NCBI GenBank assembly: GCA_018402455.1
Contig: JAGYIG010000003.1
Span: forward strand, 88,481-152,480
Length of the DNA stretch: 64,000 bases
From: Opitutaceae bacterium
GTDB lineage: Bacteria; Verrucomicrobiota; Verrucomicrobiia; Opitutales; Opitutaceae
Direction: 5' to 3'
The notes beneath the pieces were generated by a model. That model saw only the letters and a program-made list of their open reading frames with translations, did not search any database and was not told the DNA's origin. The translations under genes and the position numbers were made by a program. Shown one piece after another: positions 27,043 to 36,888 of the stretch; the stretch's first letter is position 1, and each line of letters begins with the position of its first letter.

Positions 27043-28383
27043 CTATGATTCCCCGGTTGGCGGGTGGGCTAGAAAACGCTCCATCCGGGCGAGCACGCGA
27101 TCCTTGCCGAGCACCCGAAAGATCTGGGTGAGTCCCGGACCCGCATTGGTGCCGGTCACGGCCAGCCGGGCCACCGCTTGGTAATCGCCGAAGCCTTTGC
27201 CGAGATTTTCGGCCATGGTCTTGATGGCCTCTTCGACCGCGGTCTCGTCATCCAATGAATCCATGGGCGCGAGCAGCTCCTTCAACTCGGCTAAACGGGC
27301 CAGTGGCTCGCCCTTGTTAAACGTCTTCTTGATGGCCTTGGCATTCCACGGGAACGCTTCCGAGAAGAAGTAGATCGTGTAATCCGGCAGCTCCTCGATG
27401 GCTTTCACCTTGGGCTGGCTGATCGCGATGACTTCAGCAAAGTAGGCCTCATCGGCGGCCTCCATCACGGCCCGCGGGGCCTCCTGCCGGGAAAAATACG
27501 CCCGGGCTTTGGCGAGAAAGTCCGCCGGGGGCAGCTCCAGCAGATAGGACATGTTCATGTGGGCCATCTTGCGGTCATCAAAACGGGCGTTGCTCTGATT
27601 CACGCCGGCAAAGTCGAACAACTTGACGACCTCGGCCAGGGGCATCTTTTCCCGGTCATCCTTGGGATTCCAACCGAGCAGGCAGAGGAAGTTGATCACC
27701 GCTTCCGGGAGGTAACCTCTTTCTTGATACTCACCAATCAGCGCACCTTGATCGCGTTTGGACATCTTGCCGGAACCCTGTTGGCTGAGGATGAGCGGGA
27801 TGTGGGCAAAGGTGGGCAACGGCGCCCCCAGCGCTTTGAATAACTCGGTGTGTTTGCTGGTGTTGGAAAGGTGATCCTCTCCCCGGATGACGTGCGTGAT
27901 GCCCATGGTGATGTCATCAATCACATTCACGAGGTGAAATACCGGACTCCCGTCCGAGCGCACCACCACAAAGTCCTTCTCCTCGGTGCGCTCCACGCGG
28001 CCCCGAATCGCATCCTCAATAATCTGGGGCTGACCGGAAATCTTAAACCACTGCGCACCGTCCTTGGCATAGAGTCGGCCGGTGTCCTGCAGTTTCTGCA
28101 GGTAACCTTGGTAGATTTCTCCCCGCTCGCTCTGCCGATACGGGCCAAAATCGCCCCCGGCGTGGGGTCCCTCGTCCCAATCGAGTCCCAACCACCGCAG
28201 ACTGGAATAGATCACCTCCAGGAATGCGTCGCTGTTGCGCTGTTGGTCGGTGTCCTCGATGCGCAAAATGAACTTGCCCCCCGTGTGGCGGGCGTAGAGC
28301 CAATTGAACAGGGCGGTGCGGGCACTGCCAATATGGAAGAACCCCGTCGGGCTGGGAGCGAAACGAACACGGACTTGGGACAT
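27043..28383 (-). CDS. gltX: Glutamyl-tRNA synthetase
   Basis: 446 residues. Ligates glutamate to tRNA-Glu (and to tRNA-Gln if the enzyme is non-discriminating). HIGH-type motif [19 protein letters not shown] at residues 8-26, [11 protein letters not shown], and KMSKR-type [14 protein letters not shown] near residue 235. Start at ATG 28383 ([12 protein letters not shown]); the extension to 28533 overlaps the divergent peptidase and has no similarity. Whether it must serve tRNA-Gln is of interest because glnS is frameshifted in this assembly. Confidence 0.97.
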   Translation of the reverse strand: MSQVRVRFAPSPTGFFHIGSARTALFNWLYARHTGGKFILRIEDTDQQRNSDAFLEVIYSSLRWLGLDWDEGPHAGGDFGPYRQSERGEIYQGYLQKLQDTGRLYAKDGAQWFKISGQPQIIEDAIRGRVERTEEKDFVVVRSDGSPVFHLVNVIDDITMGITHVIRGEDHLSNTSKHTELFKALGAPLPTFAHIPLILSQQGSGKMSKRDQGALIGEYQERGYLPEAVINFLCLLGWNPKDDREKMPLAEVVKLFDFAGVNQSNARFDDRKMAHMNMSYLLELPPADFLAKARAYFSRQEAPRAVMEAADEAYFAEVIAISQPKVKAIEELPDYTIYFFSEAFPWNAKAIKKTFNKGEPLARLAELKELLAPMDSLDDETAVEEAIKTMAENLGKGFGDYQAVARLAVTGTNAGPGLTQIFRVLGKDRVLARMERFLAHPPTGES

Positions 28384-28407
28384 GATGGAAAAAATTAACG
28401 CGGCCTT

Positions 28408-29202
28408 GTGTGTGACCGGATCGGGCAGCAAGAACTGACCGATGCCTGCTGTCAAAACCTGCCCGCTGGATCCGGCCCGAACTGGTGGCGGTTTCGAACC
28501 ACCGCGGCTCCTCCCCGGCTTCCGGGAGGCCATGGAGGCGAGATCCAGTGGGGTCCGCTATTGGCGTTCACTCGCCGTGCCCGCCGCCCCGGCCCTCGGA
28601 TCTACGTTTCGGCCGGCGTGCACGGAGACGAACCGGCGGCCCCCGTAGCCCTGCTGGCGGCTTGTCAGCAGGGAGTTTTTGACGATCGGGCCACTTGGTT
28701 TCTCGTCCCCATGATAAATCCCACCGGCTTCAGCCGCCATCAGCGCGACAACGCCACCGGGATCGATTTGAACCGTGACTACCTGAGCCTAAAAGCCCCG
28801 GAGGTGCGTTCCCATGTGGCTTGGCTACGTCGCCAACCTCGCTTCGATCTCGCGGTCTGCCTGCACGAGGACTGGGAAGCGGTCGGGTTCTACCACTACG
28901 AGCTCAGCCGCCAAATCGATCCTGGGTTCTCGCGACAGATTCGCGCCACCGCTGCGGAGTATTTGCCGATCGAGGCCGGCGAGGTCATCGATGGGCGCCC
29001 CGTGGATGAACCAGGCATCATTCGCCCCGAAAGCGACCCGGCTTTGCGGGAGCATTGGCCGGAAGCGATCTACCTTTTCCGGCACCACAGCGATCACTGC
29101 CTCACCTTCGAAACCCCCAGTCCGCAGGCGATGCCGGATCGTATTGCCGCGAATGTGGCTGCTCTGAGCACGGCCTGCCGTGCCTATCTCGATCTCTCTT
29201 AA
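28408..29202 (+). CDS. M14-family metallocarboxypeptidase-like protein
   Basis: 264 residues. The zinc site of the M14/succinylglutamate desuccinylase group is visible: HGDEPAAP (His and Glu, ~71-74), DLNRDYLSL, and a later His in [17 protein letters not shown]; the catalytic Glu would be in LTFETPSP. Compact single domain without signal peptide, so probably cytoplasmic. Related verrucomicrobial proteins are called M14 metallocarboxypeptidases; the substrate, an amide or peptide bond, is unknown. GTG start at 28408, divergent from gltX with only 24 bases between, so promoters must overlap. Confidence 0.78.
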   Translation: MCDRIGQQELTDACCQNLPAGSGPNWWRFRTTAAPPRLPGGHGGEIQWGPLLAFTRRARRPGPRIYVSAGVHGDEPAAPVALLAACQQGVFDDRATWFLVPMINPTGFSRHQRDNATGIDLNRDYLSLKAPEVRSHVAWLRRQPRFDLAVCLHEDWEAVGFYHYELSRQIDPGFSRQIRATAAEYLPIEAGEVIDGRPVDEPGIIRPESDPALREHWPEAIYLFRHHSDHCLTFETPSPQAMPDRIAANVAALSTACRAYLDLS

Positions 29203-29233
29203 CTCGGGGTCACGCCTTTTGGCGGTGGCGGGT

Positions 29234-32200
29234 TCACAGCACTTTAATACGCTCCAAATTGGCCGAGCGCACTGCCAGCAGGCGCTCCGCCGCCACGGCA
29301 TGATCTTCCCACCCGAGTTCGCGATAGAGCTCGATGCGTTGCTGCAGGAGGTCGGCATTCATCGGATCGTCGGCGATCTGCTCATTAAGGGTTTCCAGCG
29401 CGAGTCCAACCAGATCCGCGGCGCGGTAAAGTGAGGCCAATAACTTGGTGGAGTCCTCACTCCGTTCCGTTTCCCACCGCTGCAATTCCGCCCAACTCTG
29501 CCAAACCTCGTCAATGCGACCGGCTCCCCGATGAATGTCTGTGCGGAGGCGGTTGATGGTGGCCAACGCTTCACGCTGCCGGGTCCACTCTTTTTCCTGC
29601 GCGGCAATTTGATCCCGGGCCGAAAGGTCACCGGGCAAGGCCACGGGCTTGGCTCCGAAAAAGCGGCTCACGCCTTCCGGATCGGCGAGCGCCTCCGCTT
29701 GGTCCAGCCAAGCCAGAATCTCTGCTTCCGCCGGAATGCTTTTTTCGATCGGGTTGGCTTCAGGGGCACCGGCGTCAGCCTCATCGGTCGCGGTTGTCTC
29801 CTCCCCGGCCTCCGGGCTGGGGAGCTTGCCCCACAGCTCACTGGCGAGGCCGGCGAGGATAGCGCCTTCAGTTGCGCGTTCGATCAGGATTGCCGGATCG
29901 TCCGGCCGCTCGGCCGCGAGCGCGTCCAGCAGAGCAGTGCGGCGCTCGACGATCTCCGCGTCCACCGACAAGCGGTGCTCGCGCACATAGGCCAGCTGCA
30001 GATCGTAGACCGAGTCGGCCAAGGTTTCAGTCGGGGTTTTAAGGTCGTCCGCCGGGGCGGACTTCGGATCTTGATCCGTGACGGCGCTCGGGACTTCGCC
30101 AGCGAGGTAGCGCAGCGGAACCGCCGTGATTTCATCGTCAGTTTCCGTCTTAAAGGTCAGTTCGCCGCTCAAAAAGCTCGGACTTGGAGTCAAATCTTTG
30201 ACCGCTTCCATGGCCGTGTTCTTCAGAAAGATGATTTCCTGACGATCGGCGACGAGGTTCATGGTGCCTCCCGGGCCACCGTGGAATATATCTTTTTCCC
30301 GGGCCATGATGGGCAGGGTCAGCGGGGCTTTCAGGGGAATGGAAAAGCGCAGCGGCAGGGTTTTCATGTTCTCGAGGATGCCGGGGAACAGCGTGGAGAG
30401 TTCCGTCACGATGGTCGATTTCCCCTTGGGGAAGTCGACCTCGCCGCGGGGGCCGCCAAAGCTCTGGTGCAAAACCGCGCCCGATTCGTGAACGACGCGA
30501 TAACGCCATCCTGAAAAGCCTTCGAAGGCGTCGTAGTCGGTCGGAAACCACAACTTGGCCGACGTCGCCTTTTCGAAAGTGACTTCGTAAGTGAGCCGGA
30601 GATCCTGGTCCAACTTCTCCTCGGCCACCATGGGGGTGGCCGGCCGCTTCCCTCGTTCGTCGGAATGGAAGAGTTCGGTGGTTCGGGGCAGCCGCACCAT
30701 AACAGCGTCGGTGAGTTTGGCTTCGACGGCAACATCGAGGTCCATGGGGGGGATGAACTCGATGGGCTGATAAGTCTGGTTGGGTTCAACGACAATGGGG
30801 TTGGAGGCAACTCCGACCCCGAACCACTCGAGCTCCAACTCCAGCTCCGCCGGGCCGACGGAGGTGAAGAACTGGTTAATCGCCACCTCCACCACCGATC
30901 CGGGCAGGACCTCGGCCTCGGCCGAGAATTCGTCCCCTTCTTCCAGCCAGGCGTAGGCTTCGGTCTGGTAAGCGCTGTAGGGCGTCTGCGCTCCCACGGC
31001 GACGACCTGAATCATGAATCCTCGCATGATCGGGTCCTCCGCTCGGTGTTTGGCCGTGACGTGTAATTTCTGCACGCCTGGGGGCACGTGGTAAAACCGC
31101 CGCGCCGTCACGGCCGGACTCAGGTTGATCGTTGTGCGATGCCGGCCCTTATCGAAAATCGCCGGATCGGCGGGCCGCACCACGGTGATCGGCAAGGACC
31201 AAGCCGGTCCCAAGGTCTCGGCCCCCGCAACCAAACCGTCGATGCGACTGGTCAGAATGCCGCCGTTGGTTTTTTCGGTGGGAGATTGCTCCGGTAGATT
31301 GGCAATGAACCGCACCCGTTCCCGGCCGTTGGCCATGTGCATGAAGTCCGCCACTTCGATCCAGTCGTCCGCAGGGCGCAGGGTGAAATCCGCCTCGAAT
31401 GCCGCCCGGCTCGGCAGGTCAGTCGACTCGGTCCACAGCGGTCCGATGTCCGCGCTGAACTTCCGCCGCCGGTCGTTGATGGGCTCCCGCAGATAAACAC
31501 CGCGGCCTTGATCCATAAACGTGCCGCCCGAAACCCGTCGTTCGTAAAAAAGGTCGAACTCAGGGCGATCAGCCAGTTGCTGCAACTTGGCCCAGGCCCC
31601 GCCGGCGTGGACCATGCCGGCTCCGGTGGTGAAAACCGCTTCATCACGAATCGGAGTCGCGCCCAGCATCAACGCCTGGCGCATCAAGGCAGGTCGGGGA
31701 TTCAGATCATTTTGTTTGGCGGCGCTGATCACCAACGCCGCCACGCCCGCAGCAGAGGGGGACGCCATGGAGGTGCCGTTATACATGCCAGCGGCACTGA
31801 CCGTTTCCGCTGAAAGCGAAGCCCATGCCGCGCCGGGGGCCATGATGTCCACTCCGATATCGCCGTCCTTCGTCGGTCCCCGACTGGTGAACTGCAGGGC
31901 GGCGTCCGGACTGTCTTTGATTGTGGAGTAGAGGATTTTGCCCATCTCGGCGCTGGCGTAAGCCCCGACGCCCAATACAAAATCGGCTTCGGCTCCCGCA
32001 CTGCCCGCGGTGCTGAGCGCCGGGCCTTCATTGCCGGCCGACATGACGGTGAGAATGTCATAACTTTCCACCAGTCGGTTCATGACGGTGGAGAACAAAT
32101 CGCTGCCATCCTGATTCGTGCTGGATCCGCCGAAACTGATGTTGGTCACATCCACGCCGTAGCTCGCCGCCGCCGCCAAGGCCCGCCGCTCGCCAATGCC

Positions 32201-33211
32201 GTAGGCGCTGCTGCCTACGCGGACATCGCCGATTTGCACGGAAAGAATGCGGGCCCCCGGAGCCACTCCGTTGCGCGCGGGATCGGCCGGATCATAGCCG
32301 GCGGCGATGCTGGCAACGTGGGTGCCATGGGCACCTCCGGTCGTGACGATGGAAAGCAGACGACCCTCTTCGTAAATCTGCACCCCAAAGGTGGCGTTGG
32401 TGATGGCATCAAACCGCGCATACTCCCCGGCCACCCCATAGGGTCGCAGTATCACGTCATCGGTCAGGTCGCCATTGCGGTTGGTATCGATGACGACCTG
32501 CCAGTTGTCGCCATCGTGCCAGGTCACGCAGTCATAGACCACCCCGGGCCCGGAGCTGGCGTAGGCATCGTCCAACGCCTTTTTGGCCTGGGCCAAGGCG
32601 ACGAGATTCTGCTCCTCGCGGGTCCGATCGTCCGGCGCCTTCGCCTCGGCCGCAACCAACGCTTCGTCTTCTTGTGCGGCCTCGGCGTGGCGGGTGACGC
32701 TGAGTTTGGCGTCCCACTGCGTTTGAATGTTTTCTTCCAAGCGAGCCAGGACGCGACGATTGAAAAGTTCCTTGGCCGGTTTGATCCCCACCCGAAACTG
32801 TCCTGTCGGATTGGTAATGCCTTCCGGTAGCACCAGCACCCGCCCGGTGCCTCCGGTTAAGGATCCGTCCTCCCCCGGTTCGAGGGGGTCCGACATTTTC
32901 ACGTCCCCCGCTCCGGAACCATCGATGATGTCGACAATCTTGCGCTCCCCGGTGGTGGTGACCTGCAGGTCCTTCGCCGCCGGATCCACTCCGGTATCAA
33001 AAACCGCAATGATGACCCCGCGACCGTCATAAGTCGGATTTTCGGCGATAAACTGGTCGGATCCCGTTTCCTTTTTGGGGATGAAGGCACTGCGCAGTAG
33101 ATCGACGTCCGCCGATGCTCCTCCCGCATTCAGTACCCCCATCGCGATCACGGTGGCCCCCAGCAAGCGACCCCAGCGGATCACCGTAAAACTTAAGATA
33201 TCAATCAGCAT
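29234..33211 (-). CDS. Secreted subtilisin-family protease resembling tripeptidyl-peptidase II
   Basis: 1325 residues. Signal or anchor segment VIRWGRLLGATVIAMGVLNA precedes the S8 domain. Triad: Asp72 (AVFDTGVDP), His295 (GGAHGTHVA), Ser481 (YNGTSMASP), with oxyanion Asn394 (SAGNEGP). The gaps (223, 186) closely match human TPP II (Asp44, His264, Ser449), including the long Asp-His insert. Beta-rich TPP II-like regions follow to ~1000, and a helical tail to the end. TPP II removes tripeptides from N-termini; eukaryotic forms are cytosolic giants, while this one appears exported. Start at ATG 33211 to include the signal; the 33310 start adds 33 unlikely residues. Confidence 0.9.
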   Translation of the reverse strand: MLIDILSFTVIRWGRLLGATVIAMGVLNAGGASADVDLLRSAFIPKKETGSDQFIAENPTYDGRGVIIAVFDTGVDPAAKDLQVTTTGERKIVDIIDGSGAGDVKMSDPLEPGEDGSLTGGTGRVLVLPEGITNPTGQFRVGIKPAKELFNRRVLARLEENIQTQWDAKLSVTRHAEAAQEDEALVAAEAKAPDDRTREEQNLVALAQAKKALDDAYASSGPGVVYDCVTWHDGDNWQVVIDTNRNGDLTDDVILRPYGVAGEYARFDAITNATFGVQIYEEGRLLSIVTTGGAHGTHVASIAAGYDPADPARNGVAPGARILSVQIGDVRVGSSAYGIGERRALAAAASYGVDVTNISFGGSSTNQDGSDLFSTVMNRLVESYDILTVMSAGNEGPALSTAGSAGAEADFVLGVGAYASAEMGKILYSTIKDSPDAALQFTSRGPTKDGDIGVDIMAPGAAWASLSAETVSAAGMYNGTSMASPSAAGVAALVISAAKQNDLNPRPALMRQALMLGATPIRDEAVFTTGAGMVHAGGAWAKLQQLADRPEFDLFYERRVSGGTFMDQGRGVYLREPINDRRRKFSADIGPLWTESTDLPSRAAFEADFTLRPADDWIEVADFMHMANGRERVRFIANLPEQSPTEKTNGGILTSRIDGLVAGAETLGPAWSLPITVVRPADPAIFDKGRHRTTINLSPAVTARRFYHVPPGVQKLHVTAKHRAEDPIMRGFMIQVVAVGAQTPYSAYQTEAYAWLEEGDEFSAEAEVLPGSVVEVAINQFFTSVGPAELELELEWFGVGVASNPIVVEPNQTYQPIEFIPPMDLDVAVEAKLTDAVMVRLPRTTELFHSDERGKRPATPMVAEEKLDQDLRLTYEVTFEKATSAKLWFPTDYDAFEGFSGWRYRVVHESGAVLHQSFGGPRGEVDFPKGKSTIVTELSTLFPGILENMKTLPLRFSIPLKAPLTLPIMAREKDIFHGGPGGTMNLVADRQEIIFLKNTAMEAVKDLTPSPSFLSGELTFKTETDDEITAVPLRYLAGEVPSAVTDQDPKSAPADDLKTPTETLADSVYDLQLAYVREHRLSVDAEIVERRTALLDALAAERPDDPAILIERATEGAILAGLASELWGKLPSPEAGEETTATDEADAGAPEANPIEKSIPAEAEILAWLDQAEALADPEGVSRFFGAKPVALPGDLSARDQIAAQEKEWTRQREALATINRLRTDIHRGAGRIDEVWQSWAELQRWETERSEDSTKLLASLYRAADLVGLALETLNEQIADDPMNADLLQQRIELYRELGWEDHAVAAERLLAVRSANLERIKVL

Positions 33212-33267
33212 GCGGAGAAAAAGGCGATCCGGTGCGCTCGCCGCAAGCACTGTCCTGCCATGTGGGG

Positions 33268-34092
33268 TCAACCGTTGACCGCGTCCGGCATCCGAAACTT
33301 GTCCCCGCAACCCAGCCTGTCCCGCAGGAAGCCTTGCAGGTCGTTCGGCAAGTCAGCCCGAAAAACCCGATCCACCCCGGCGGGTCGCAGATCGATCTCC
33401 GCGCAGTGGAGGGCCTGACGCGGCAGGAGCAGTGCTTCCGCGAGTTCCGGGGTGAACCCTTCCTCGATAAAGGTGAGAAAGTGCTGCGGATCCGGTCCGT
33501 AAATTTTGTCACCGACCACGGGGTGACCCAACCATAACGCGTGCGCCCGAATCTGGTGTTTCCGGCCGGTGTGCGGCCGGACTTCGGCCACAGTGAATCC
33601 ATGCCGGGCAAGGAGCGGACGAAACTCGGAAACAGCCGACTTGCCATCGGCCCGCACGGTGTCCTGCACGTGCACCGGACTGTTGATGTCCGGCCCCAGC
33701 GGTTGATCCACCACCACGGCATGGGTAAACTCACCGGTGAGCACCGTCAGATACCGCTTGCCCACTTTTCGGGTCTGCATCGCCTGCTGCAAGCGACTCG
33801 CCATCGACGGGTTTTTGGCCATGACCACGATCCCACTGGTCTCTCGATCCAACCGAAAAACGAGATGCACCATTTCCAATCCGGTGTATTCACGAGCGGC
33901 TCCGACCAGACTGGACGTGGGGCCGAATTTTGAAGGGTGACACACCACGTCGCCGGTTTTATTGACCACCAGCAGATCCTCATCCTCGAAAACGATCCAC
34001 GTGCGCAACACCTCGGGCGGAATCAGGACCACCCGATCCTGTTTGACCGGACGCGAAGGCCACGGGCCGTAGGGGCGTTCTGGGATCATCAA
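33268..34092 (-). CDS. RluA/RluD-family pseudouridine synthase
   Basis: 274 residues. Converts uridine to pseudouridine in rRNA or tRNA. Catalytic Asp in VHLVFRLDRETSGIVVMAKN (HxxxRLDxxTSG, ~80), plus GKRYLTVLTGEF, ADGKSAVSEF and RPHTGRKHQIRAHALWLGHP, all standard for the family. No S4 domain, so it resembles RluA or TruC more than RluD. Target site cannot be told from sequence. Same strand as, and 21 bases after, the SDR gene. Confidence 0.92.
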   Translation of the reverse strand: MMIPERPYGPWPSRPVKQDRVVLIPPEVLRTWIVFEDEDLLVVNKTGDVVCHPSKFGPTSSLVGAAREYTGLEMVHLVFRLDRETSGIVVMAKNPSMASRLQQAMQTRKVGKRYLTVLTGEFTHAVVVDQPLGPDINSPVHVQDTVRADGKSAVSEFRPLLARHGFTVAEVRPHTGRKHQIRAHALWLGHPVVGDKIYGPDPQHFLTFIEEGFTPELAEALLLPRQALHCAEIDLRPAGVDRVFRADLPNDLQGFLRDRLGCGDKFRMPDAVNG

Positions 34093-34113
34093 GGGTTGGG
34101 ATTTGGCTCGAAA

Positions 34114-34920
34114 TTAAGCACGACGCAGGTGGGACAGGATCGCCCCGCTCAGACGGGTGGCCAATCCCCACGGCAAGAAAGTCGCCAGCTTGGTCATGAA
34201 TTTGTTGCTCCAACCGGTCACGACGTGAGCCCGCTCGCGAGCCAATGCCACCAACGCTGCCGCCGCCACTTGATCCGGGGTCTGGGCCAGCCTTGAGGTC
34301 GGACCGCGCACCTGCATGCCGGCCCGATCGTGAAATGACGTTTGGGTCGAGCCCGGGCATACCGTCATCACCCGGACCGCCGTGCCGCGAAGCTCGTGCC
34401 GGAGGGCGTATCCCCAATGCAGCAGGAACGCCTTGGTGGCCCCGTAGGTTGCAATGAACGGGGTCGGTTGAAAGGCGGTGACGGATGCGACATTCATCAC
34501 CGTTCCCCCGCGTTCCAGCAGGACAGGCATCAGCCCCGCCGTCAGATCAATGACCGCGTTCAAGTTGACCTCGATAATTTCCCGCTCGGCGGCGGCATCA
34601 CTCCGGTGGAACTCGCCGTAGCGGCCGAACCCGGCGTTATTAATCAACAGAATGGGGCCAGTGAGCCCGACAGTTTCAAGAAATTCTAATACCTGCTCGA
34701 TCGCCGTCGCACGAGAAGCTACTTCACTGAGATCGACCGTGACCTGACGGCGCTTAAGCTCAGCTGAAAAGCCCTCCGGGGACCGCCGCGAAAGGTTGCA
34801 AATCGGCACGTCGGGGTTCAGCCTTTCGATGTGTTCGATAAACGATTTTCCAATTCCGGAAGATCCGCCGGTCAGGACGACCGATGCGAAGGGAAACGGA
34901 TGGCGGAGGGGAAAGGACAT
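34114..34920 (-). CDS. Short-chain dehydrogenase/reductase
   Basis: 268 residues. Classical SDR: NAD(P) loop TGGSSGIGKSF (~17-27), NNAGFGRYGEF (NNAG motif), catalytic Ser in NVASVTAFQ and YGATKA (Tyr-x3-Lys). Basic residues follow the second beta strand (NLSRRSPE), favouring NADP. The C-terminus (ATRLSGAILSHLRRA) resembles membrane-near SDRs of the YqjQ/DltE type. Start at ATG 34920. Substrate unknown. Divergent from the hibernation factor gene. Confidence 0.9.
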   Translation of the reverse strand: MSFPLRHPFPFASVVLTGGSSGIGKSFIEHIERLNPDVPICNLSRRSPEGFSAELKRRQVTVDLSEVASRATAIEQVLEFLETVGLTGPILLINNAGFGRYGEFHRSDAAAEREIIEVNLNAVIDLTAGLMPVLLERGGTVMNVASVTAFQPTPFIATYGATKAFLLHWGYALRHELRGTAVRVMTVCPGSTQTSFHDRAGMQVRGPTSRLAQTPDQVAAAALVALARERAHVVTGWSNKFMTKLATFLPWGLATRLSGAILSHLRRA

Positions 34921-34987
34921 GCGGAGGGTCGGCTCGAGGCGGCTTCGGACTTTTTCGGTCAATCAACCCAAAAGGAAACAAAATAAA

Positions 34988-35362
34988 ATGAATGATATCC
35001 GTGAGAATGAACTCATCGTATCCGGCATCCACTTGGACCTGACACCCTCGATTAAAACTTTCGTGCAGGAAAAAGCGGACCGCTTGTTTCGGCATGAAGA
35101 ACGCATCAACCGGGTGCGCGTCGAAATCGAATTCGATGCCCGCCAAGATCCGGGACATCGGTTCACGGCGAAGGGCCATATTGAAATCCCCGGACCGGAC
35201 ATGAATGCCACCGTCACCACCGACGAATGCCACAAGGCTGTATCCCTGTTGACCGATAAGCTTGATCGGATGCTTCGTCGTCGTTCCCGCTTTTTTAAAG
35301 TGAAACGCCACCGGACGGGTATCACGGATGACGTATCTGGCCTACGCGCACTGATCACGTAG
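34988..35362 (+). CDS. hpf: Ribosome hibernation promoting factor / RaiA family
   Basis: 124 residues, short form without the long C-terminal dimerisation domain. Pattern VSGIHLDLTPSIKTFVQEKA, RVRVEIEFDA and TTDECHKAVSLLTDKLDRML matches the family, which binds the 30S A/P-site region in stationary phase and blocks translation. The basic tail (RRRSRFFKVKRHR) fits rRNA contact. Start at ATG 34988 with an AAAGGA ribosome site about ten bases upstream, one of few clear Shine-Dalgarno sites here. Confidence 0.9.
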   Translation: MNDIRENELIVSGIHLDLTPSIKTFVQEKADRLFRHEERINRVRVEIEFDARQDPGHRFTAKGHIEIPGPDMNATVTTDECHKAVSLLTDKLDRMLRRRSRFFKVKRHRTGITDDVSGLRALIT

Positions 35363-35423
35363 CGGTCGGCCTCCGGCCCGTGTTCCAGGTCCGCCCCGAA
35401 GCCGAGCGGTCGTCGTCACGCCA

Positions 35424-35504
35424 CCCTAACCCGTTAGGGCGTTCGAGGCGGCCGGCAGGGCGCAACCACGACGAAGCCCGTGTCGCGGAGCGAACACGGG
35501 CTTC
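35424..35504. other. Two hairpins between hpf and tRNA-Arg
   Basis: CCCTAAC/GTTAGGG with a 2-base loop at 35424-35439, and a perfect 11-base stem GAAGCCCGTGT / ACACGGGCTTC at 35473-35504 with a 10-base loop. The second begins five bases after the encoded CCA of tRNA-Arg on the minus strand, so it may stop or protect that transcript, though it lacks a T-run. Nothing else is visible between 35363 and 35508. Confidence 0.5.
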
Positions 35505-35508
35505 AAAG

Positions 35509-35585
35509 TGGTACACCCGAAGGGAGTCGAACCCCTAACCTCTTGATTCGTAGTCAAGCACTCTATCCAGTTGAGCTACGGGTGC
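35509..35585 (-). tRNA. tRNA-Arg (anticodon ACG)
   Basis: Cloverleaf on the minus strand: acceptor GCACCCG / CGGGTGT with one G-U pair, D-arm GCTCAACTGGATAGAGT, anticodon stem CTTGA / TCAAG around loop CTACGAA (ACG), T-arm GGGGTTCGACTCCCT, discriminator A and an encoded CCA at 35509-35511. The ACG anticodon is normally edited to ICG by TadA. Confidence 0.96.
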
Positions 35586-35719
35586 ATCGAGGAACGAAGA
35601 CCAAGAAACCTTTGAAGAGGCAGCGCAAGCGCATATTTGAAGGTTTCCCGGTTCACCCCCAGCAAAGGCGGGTTCGTTTTACTCTGGCGTGTTGAAACCT
35701 GGTTGCTTGTGTTTTCCCC

Positions 35720-36865
35720 ATGTCGGATTCGGCCGCTTCCTCCCCTCGCCTTTTGACGGAACGCCAACGGAAACTGGCGGGTTTCGCCATTGGGTTTGTT
35801 TCCTTGGCCGTCATCCTTTGGCTGCTCGGAATAACTTTCGGTCTGCTGGCCCAATTCATCGGGCATTTTTCCGGTGTGCTCTGGCCCATCACGGCAGCCG
35901 GGATTGCCGCCTTGGTCATGCGACCCGCCGTCGCGCTGCTTGAGGAGCGTTTGCGGATGTCCCGGATCGCTTCGGTCGTCGTGCTCTACACCCTGGTCGG
36001 GCTGGCCTTTGGTGGATTTCTCCTGCTGATTATCCCCGCGATTGTACGTCAGCTGCTCGACTTTATCGCATTCGTGCCCATCGGCTGGGAGCGTGCCCGC
36101 GTGGTGGTGGAAGCCAACTATCCGGCCTGGGTCGAGGTGGCTCAACGCTACTCCGAAAACGAAACGATCAAGAGTGCATTTCATTCCCTCACGGGCGAGC
36201 TGCGGGACCTGTTATCCGGAGCGATCCCGTCCCTCAAGGCGGCGGGGGCCGGCGCCATGGGCGTGTTCGGCTTTGTGGCCTCACTGGCGATTGTGCCCAT
36301 TTATCTGTTTTTCTTTCTGCTCTCGCACCGTGACCCCACCAAGGGACTCGGCCGTCAGTTGACGTTTTTGGGCGAAGAGGTGCGGGAGGACATCGTCTTT
36401 CTGGTGAAGAATTTTATCGATATCGTCGTATCCTTTTTTCGAGGCCAGCTCCTCATCGGCCTGATCATGGGGCTGTTGCTGACCTTGGGCTTTTGGGCCA
36501 TCGGCCTGAAATTCGCCCTCATTCTTGGTCTCACGCTAGGCATCCTGAACATCATTCCCTACCTCGGGACGATCGTGGGACTCAGCCTCACCCTGCCCTT
36601 GGCCTTCTTTCAAACCGAAGGCGGTTGGGTATTGGTCGCCTTGACCTTAGCGGTGTTCATCCTCGTGCAGAATATTGAAGGTTGGTTTCTGACGCCGCGC
36701 ATCATGGGCCAACGCACGGGCCTGCATCCGGTGATCATCATCTTTGCGGTGTTCTTTTGGGGCACCGCCTTCGACGGTATTCTGGGCATGATTCTGGCCA
36801 TTCCGCTCACGGCCTTTTTTGTCACCGCGTGGCGGTTGGCGCGGCAGAAATATCTCTCGGTCTGA
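35720..36865 (+). CDS. AI-2E/PerM family membrane protein
   Basis: 381 residues, multi-pass inner-membrane protein. Hydrophobic segments near residues 20-40, 48-70, 88-112, 175-200, 235-290 and 315-370. The family regions LPLAFFQTEGGW, ILVQNIEGWFLTPRIMG and HPVIIIFAVFFWGTAFDGILG are present. Members have been linked to autoinducer-2 export, solute efflux or ion antiport, so the label describes the family and not the substrate. First of four plus-strand genes. Confidence 0.9.
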   Translation: MSDSAASSPRLLTERQRKLAGFAIGFVSLAVILWLLGITFGLLAQFIGHFSGVLWPITAAGIAALVMRPAVALLEERLRMSRIASVVVLYTLVGLAFGGFLLLIIPAIVRQLLDFIAFVPIGWERARVVVEANYPAWVEVAQRYSENETIKSAFHSLTGELRDLLSGAIPSLKAAGAGAMGVFGFVASLAIVPIYLFFFLLSHRDPTKGLGRQLTFLGEEVREDIVFLVKNFIDIVVSFFRGQLLIGLIMGLLLTLGFWAIGLKFALILGLTLGILNIIPYLGTIVGLSLTLPLAFFQTEGGWVLVALTLAVFILVQNIEGWFLTPRIMGQRTGLHPVIIIFAVFFWGTAFDGILGMILAIPLTAFFVTAWRLARQKYLSV

Positions 36866-36888
36866 GCGAAAAATCCGGTTGCTTGATC

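Noticed and set aside
35509..35585. Integration site at tRNA-Arg
   Set aside because: No duplicated tRNA 3' end and no integrase or foreign genes on either side; the same holds for tRNA-Ala at 52408.
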